Positions 61,790 to 64,000 of a stretch of 64,000 nucleotides of DNA are shown here, piece after piece (position 1 is the first letter of the stretch; every line of letters starts with the position of its first letter). A program made the position numbers and the translations under genes. The stretch is taken from the IMG/VR virus record IMGVR_UViG_3300029319_007985, positions 1 through 64,000 of that record; one strand, written 5' to 3'. The notes under the pieces were generated by a model. It saw only the letters and a list, made by a program, of their open reading frames with translations. It was not told where the DNA came from and did not search any database. Origin of the DNA: a virus.

Positions 61790-61802
61790 TGGATACATTA
61801 TT

Positions 61803-63443
61803 ATGAAAAATTGGGCGTACTTTTTAATAGCAATTCTCTTTCTGACTGTGTCACCTGTGTCTGCTGAAGACGAAAACAAAGGTTGCAAGTGGGAAACTGT
61901 GGAAGAAACAGAACAGTTTATCAGGGAACAGTGTATTGGTGATGGGCAGTTGCAGGTTCGAATGAAGTCAAAACCTGTGCCAGGTGTCACTGTGATCGAA
62001 GCACCAAACACCAAAAAAAGTAATCCTTTAAAAGAGATCAAGGAAGTAGTAAAAAGCAAAGAAGCAAAAAAACAAGAAAAGAAAATTGAAAAGATTGAAC
62101 AGGCAGTAGAAGACACTGCTAAAAAAGTAGAAGAAGTCAAAAAAGAAACAGTAGTAAAAAAACAAGAGCCAAAAGTTGAAAAAGAAAAATCCAAAAAGTC
62201 AAATTGGAAGAGGCCCTACCAACTGCTACCAGAACTAATTTTAAACAATGAAAAAATTCAAGCGGCCGAACTAGATTATGATGCCGCCCTTGAAACACTA
62301 AAGTCTGAATACAGTGCGTACAAACCACAGGTCAGTGTCAGCATTGGACAGAACTGGGAGGACGATAGGACTCCTGCAAAGGGAACTTATCCCAACAACA
62401 CAATCACACATGACAGCAAAAACGGATTGACCAAGTCGATCACCATCACACAGATGTTGTGGGACGCAGGAAGAACTAGCAGTGTTGTTGACAAGGCCAA
62501 GCACACGGCACAACAGGCATACTTCAGGCTTGATCAGGCCAAAGAAGACCTAATGGTTGAAGCACTAAACGCCTGGATCAATTTAGGCAAAGCATACAAC
62601 AACTGGCAGAGCAACATGAAGGTCCAGAAAAATGCAATGACCACACTGAAGATGACCACCGAAAAAGTGAAAAAAGGTGAAGCATCCAAAATGGAACAGT
62701 TGCAGATTGAACAGCAGTTTAGAACATATCAAACTTTGACCATGACTAGCAAATTGGCCTATGACAGTGCGGTAGAAAGATTTAGAACAGTTTGGAAGTT
62801 TACGCCAAAAAATATTGATCAAATGCCAATGCCCGTATCGGATTTATTAGGTATGATTCCAGAGGCAGGCACCAACGTTAAGAACAACACCACAATAAAA
62901 ATTGCCAGCATGGATGTTAAAATTGCTGAACAACAGTTGAGGTTTGACAATGCTGATTTCAAACCAAGAGTTGATGGCAAATTGAGTTACACAGAAAAAG
63001 AGGGTGAACTTGGTGGCGGATTTGATAACGAACAAAAAGAAGAATGGCGGGCAGACATCACAATGACCTGGCAGGTGTTTGGTGGATTCAAAAAAACCCA
63101 CGTGTACAGAGCCGACAAGAGCAGATTAAAGGCCGCTGAAATAAGACTGACAGACACAGTAAACGCAACACAGGAGCAGTTCAATAATAGTTGGAACAAT
63201 TATGTTCTCGTAGAAAAAAATCTTAAAACACTGAAACGTACTGTCGAAATAAATCAAGAGATGTATAATCTCACATTGGCAGACTTCAAAGCAGGAAACA
63301 CACCTATCATGGCAGTGTTTGGCATGAAAACTTCATTGATCATGAGTGAGGTTGCATATCAAAATGCTCAGTTGGATTTGACTATAGCAAGATACCAATT
63401 ACACAAATTGTTAGGCATAGTTAATCCATTGTTCAAACAATAA
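61803..63443 (+). CDS. TolC-like outer-membrane secretion channel with odd N-terminal extension
   Basis: 546 aa with signal peptide (LIAILFLTVSPVSA). Residues about 145-545 are the TolC fold: YQLLPELILNNEKIQAAELDYDAALETLKSEYSAYKPQVSVSIG, MLWDAGRTSSVVDKAKH, then the second repeat with IKIASMDVKIAEQQLRFDNADFKPRVDGKLSY and MTWQVFGGFKKTH. Between signal and channel lies an unusual 120-residue stretch: two cysteines (GCKWETVEE, REQCIGDG) and a K/E coiled coil (KEVVKSKEAKKQEKKIEKIEQ) like that of the RTX protein. Adjacent RTX and ABC genes mark a type I secretion locus. Confidence 0.85.
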   Translation: MKNWAYFLIAILFLTVSPVSAEDENKGCKWETVEETEQFIREQCIGDGQLQVRMKSKPVPGVTVIEAPNTKKSNPLKEIKEVVKSKEAKKQEKKIEKIEQAVEDTAKKVEEVKKETVVKKQEPKVEKEKSKKSNWKRPYQLLPELILNNEKIQAAELDYDAALETLKSEYSAYKPQVSVSIGQNWEDDRTPAKGTYPNNTITHDSKNGLTKSITITQMLWDAGRTSSVVDKAKHTAQQAYFRLDQAKEDLMVEALNAWINLGKAYNNWQSNMKVQKNAMTTLKMTTEKVKKGEASKMEQLQIEQQFRTYQTLTMTSKLAYDSAVERFRTVWKFTPKNIDQMPMPVSDLLGMIPEAGTNVKNNTTIKIASMDVKIAEQQLRFDNADFKPRVDGKLSYTEKEGELGGGFDNEQKEEWRADITMTWQVFGGFKKTHVYRADKSRLKAAEIRLTDTVNATQEQFNNSWNNYVLVEKNLKTLKRTVEINQEMYNLTLADFKAGNTPIMAVFGMKTSLIMSEVAYQNAQLDLTIARYQLHKLLGIVNPLFKQ

Positions 63444-63447
63444 TAGT

Positions 63448-63453
63448 TAAATA
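63448..63453 (+). promoter_or_regulatory. T4-like late promoter element
   Basis: TAAATA 8 nt before ATG 63462. Confidence 0.4.
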
Positions 63454-63461
63454 CGCATATA

Positions 63462-64000
63462 ATGACAAGTCTTATTCGACAACTATTTCGAGATAAAACT
63501 GTGGCGGCCATGCTGTTGGTCAGCAGTTTTTTTATTGGTGTATGTGCATTGGCACCTTCGCTATTTGTTATAATAGTTTTAAACAAATTTTTGGCCAGTG
63601 GAGTCACAGCGACTCTAGTAAGTTTGGCATTTGGTGCTGTACTGCTTTTGGCCTTTGAACTGGCATTTAGACAGAACAGATCCACAATGATACAGGAGTT
63701 CAATCAAAAAGTATTTGATCCATTTATTAAAATGGTAAAAGACAGATTGTCCCTAAAACAGATCACAGGTGAACAGTTTAAAAAAGTTCAACAAAATGCC
63801 AATATAATAAAAGCCACAACTTCTCCGGGCATTACAGGTTGGGTCTTGGATTGGCCATTTGTGTTGATGTTTGCTGTGATACTTTTATTAATAAATTGGA
63901 CCGCGGCAGTTATAACAGTAATTTTTATGTTGATCACTTTAGCAGTCAACTTTTATCAAAGTAATCTAAACATCACGAACGACAGTAAAGCAAACTTGGA
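63462..64000 (+). CDS. Type I secretion ABC transporter, N-terminal membrane domain (runs off window)
   Basis: 179 codons are visible. MTSLIRQLFRDKTVAAMLLVSS opens a PrtD/HlyB-like membrane domain with hydrophobic helices (FFIGVCALAPSLFVIIVLN, TLVSLAFGAVLLLAFELAF, WVLDWPFVLMFAVILLLINW). DWPFV is typical of type I exporters. The ATPase domain is outside the window. It completes the RTX-TolC-ABC order; the membrane fusion protein would be expected next. Confidence 0.75.
   Translation, partial: MTSLIRQLFRDKTVAAMLLVSSFFIGVCALAPSLFVIIVLNKFLASGVTATLVSLAFGAVLLLAFELAFRQNRSTMIQEFNQKVFDPFIKMVKDRLSLKQITGEQFKKVQQNANIIKATTSPGITGWVLDWPFVLMFAVILLLINWTAAVITVIFMLITLAVNFYQSNLNITNDSKANL

Noticed and set aside
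1-64000. The possibility that the window is a bacterial chromosome (rplL, clpX, sufB, pstS, tmRNA, T1SS)
   Set aside because: Housekeeping genes lack their usual operon partners, T4-type late elements precede many genes, and PAAR, tail fibre and structural genes are mixed throughout. A phage genome explains all of it better; an assembly chimera cannot be fully excluded from sequence alone.

Overview
The window reads as part of the genome of a very large T4-like marine bacteriophage that probably infects an alphaproteobacterium. It is AT-rich and almost free of intergenic space. The phage evidence is direct: a contractile-tail PAAR spike tip, a beta-helix tail fibre, several virion-type proteins of the kind found in T4-like cyanophages and pelagiphages, phage-style nrdA/nrdB and thyX, and many copies of a TAAATA element (T4 late promoter, TATAAATA) just upstream of genes, including the structural ones. 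The alphaproteobacterial link is inferred from a circularly permuted tmRNA gene and from alphaproteobacterial-type genes such as a DUF1178 protein, YqgE and TTT-transporter parts. These bacterial-type genes are scattered singly away from their usual operon partners (rplL without rplJ, sufB without sufCDS, clpX without clpP), as expected of captured genes and not of a chromosome.

Layout. 1-4.6 kb: mostly minus-strand enzymes (DegT-type aminotransferase, amidinotransferase, 2OG-Fe oxygenase, radical SAM) plus small proteins. 4.6-12.5 kb: a TctA/TctC transporter pair, then sulfotransferase-like, methyltransferase, SGNH, nucleotidyltransferase-like and glycosyltransferase genes and a probable internal head protein. 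12.6-25 kb: virion and DNA-metabolism block with three tandem MPIA-type proteins, a nuclease, tail fibre, class Ia ribonucleotide reductase, PAAR and another structural protein. 25-26.4 kb: ribosomal protein bL12, small proteins and the permuted tmRNA. 26.4-39 kb: a ParB-like protein, an unrecognised structured RNA leader, paired 2OG oxygenases, a second TctA/TctC pair, an ATP-PPase, a lysis-type glucosaminidase, sufB and lipoproteins. 39-47 kb: a structural protein, a large membrane/coiled-coil protein, clpX, rpsU (bS21), hsp20, clpS, glutaredoxin, and a radical SAM/PLP-enzyme pair. 47.3-53 kb: a cobalamin riboswitch controlling a BtuB-like TonB receptor, thyX, a B12-binding radical SAM enzyme and a hydroxylase. 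53-57 kb: pstS behind a Pho box, a short nucleotide-sugar dehydrogenase, yqgE. 57-64 kb: a complete-looking type I secretion locus (FecR/RTX giant protein, TolC-like protein, ABC transporter running off the end).

How the parts may work together (inference). One set of genes would feed the infected cell (carboxylate uptake, phosphate uptake, vitamin B12 uptake). A second would reshape translation and proteolysis (bS21, bL12, tmRNA, ClpX, ClpS, Hsp20). A third would supply nucleotides (NrdAB, ThyX, glutaredoxin). Two promoter classes are visible, sigma70-like and T4-late-like, and in both many genes have the start codon at the predicted +1, suggesting widespread leaderless mRNAs. No tRNA, IS element or CRISPR array was found.
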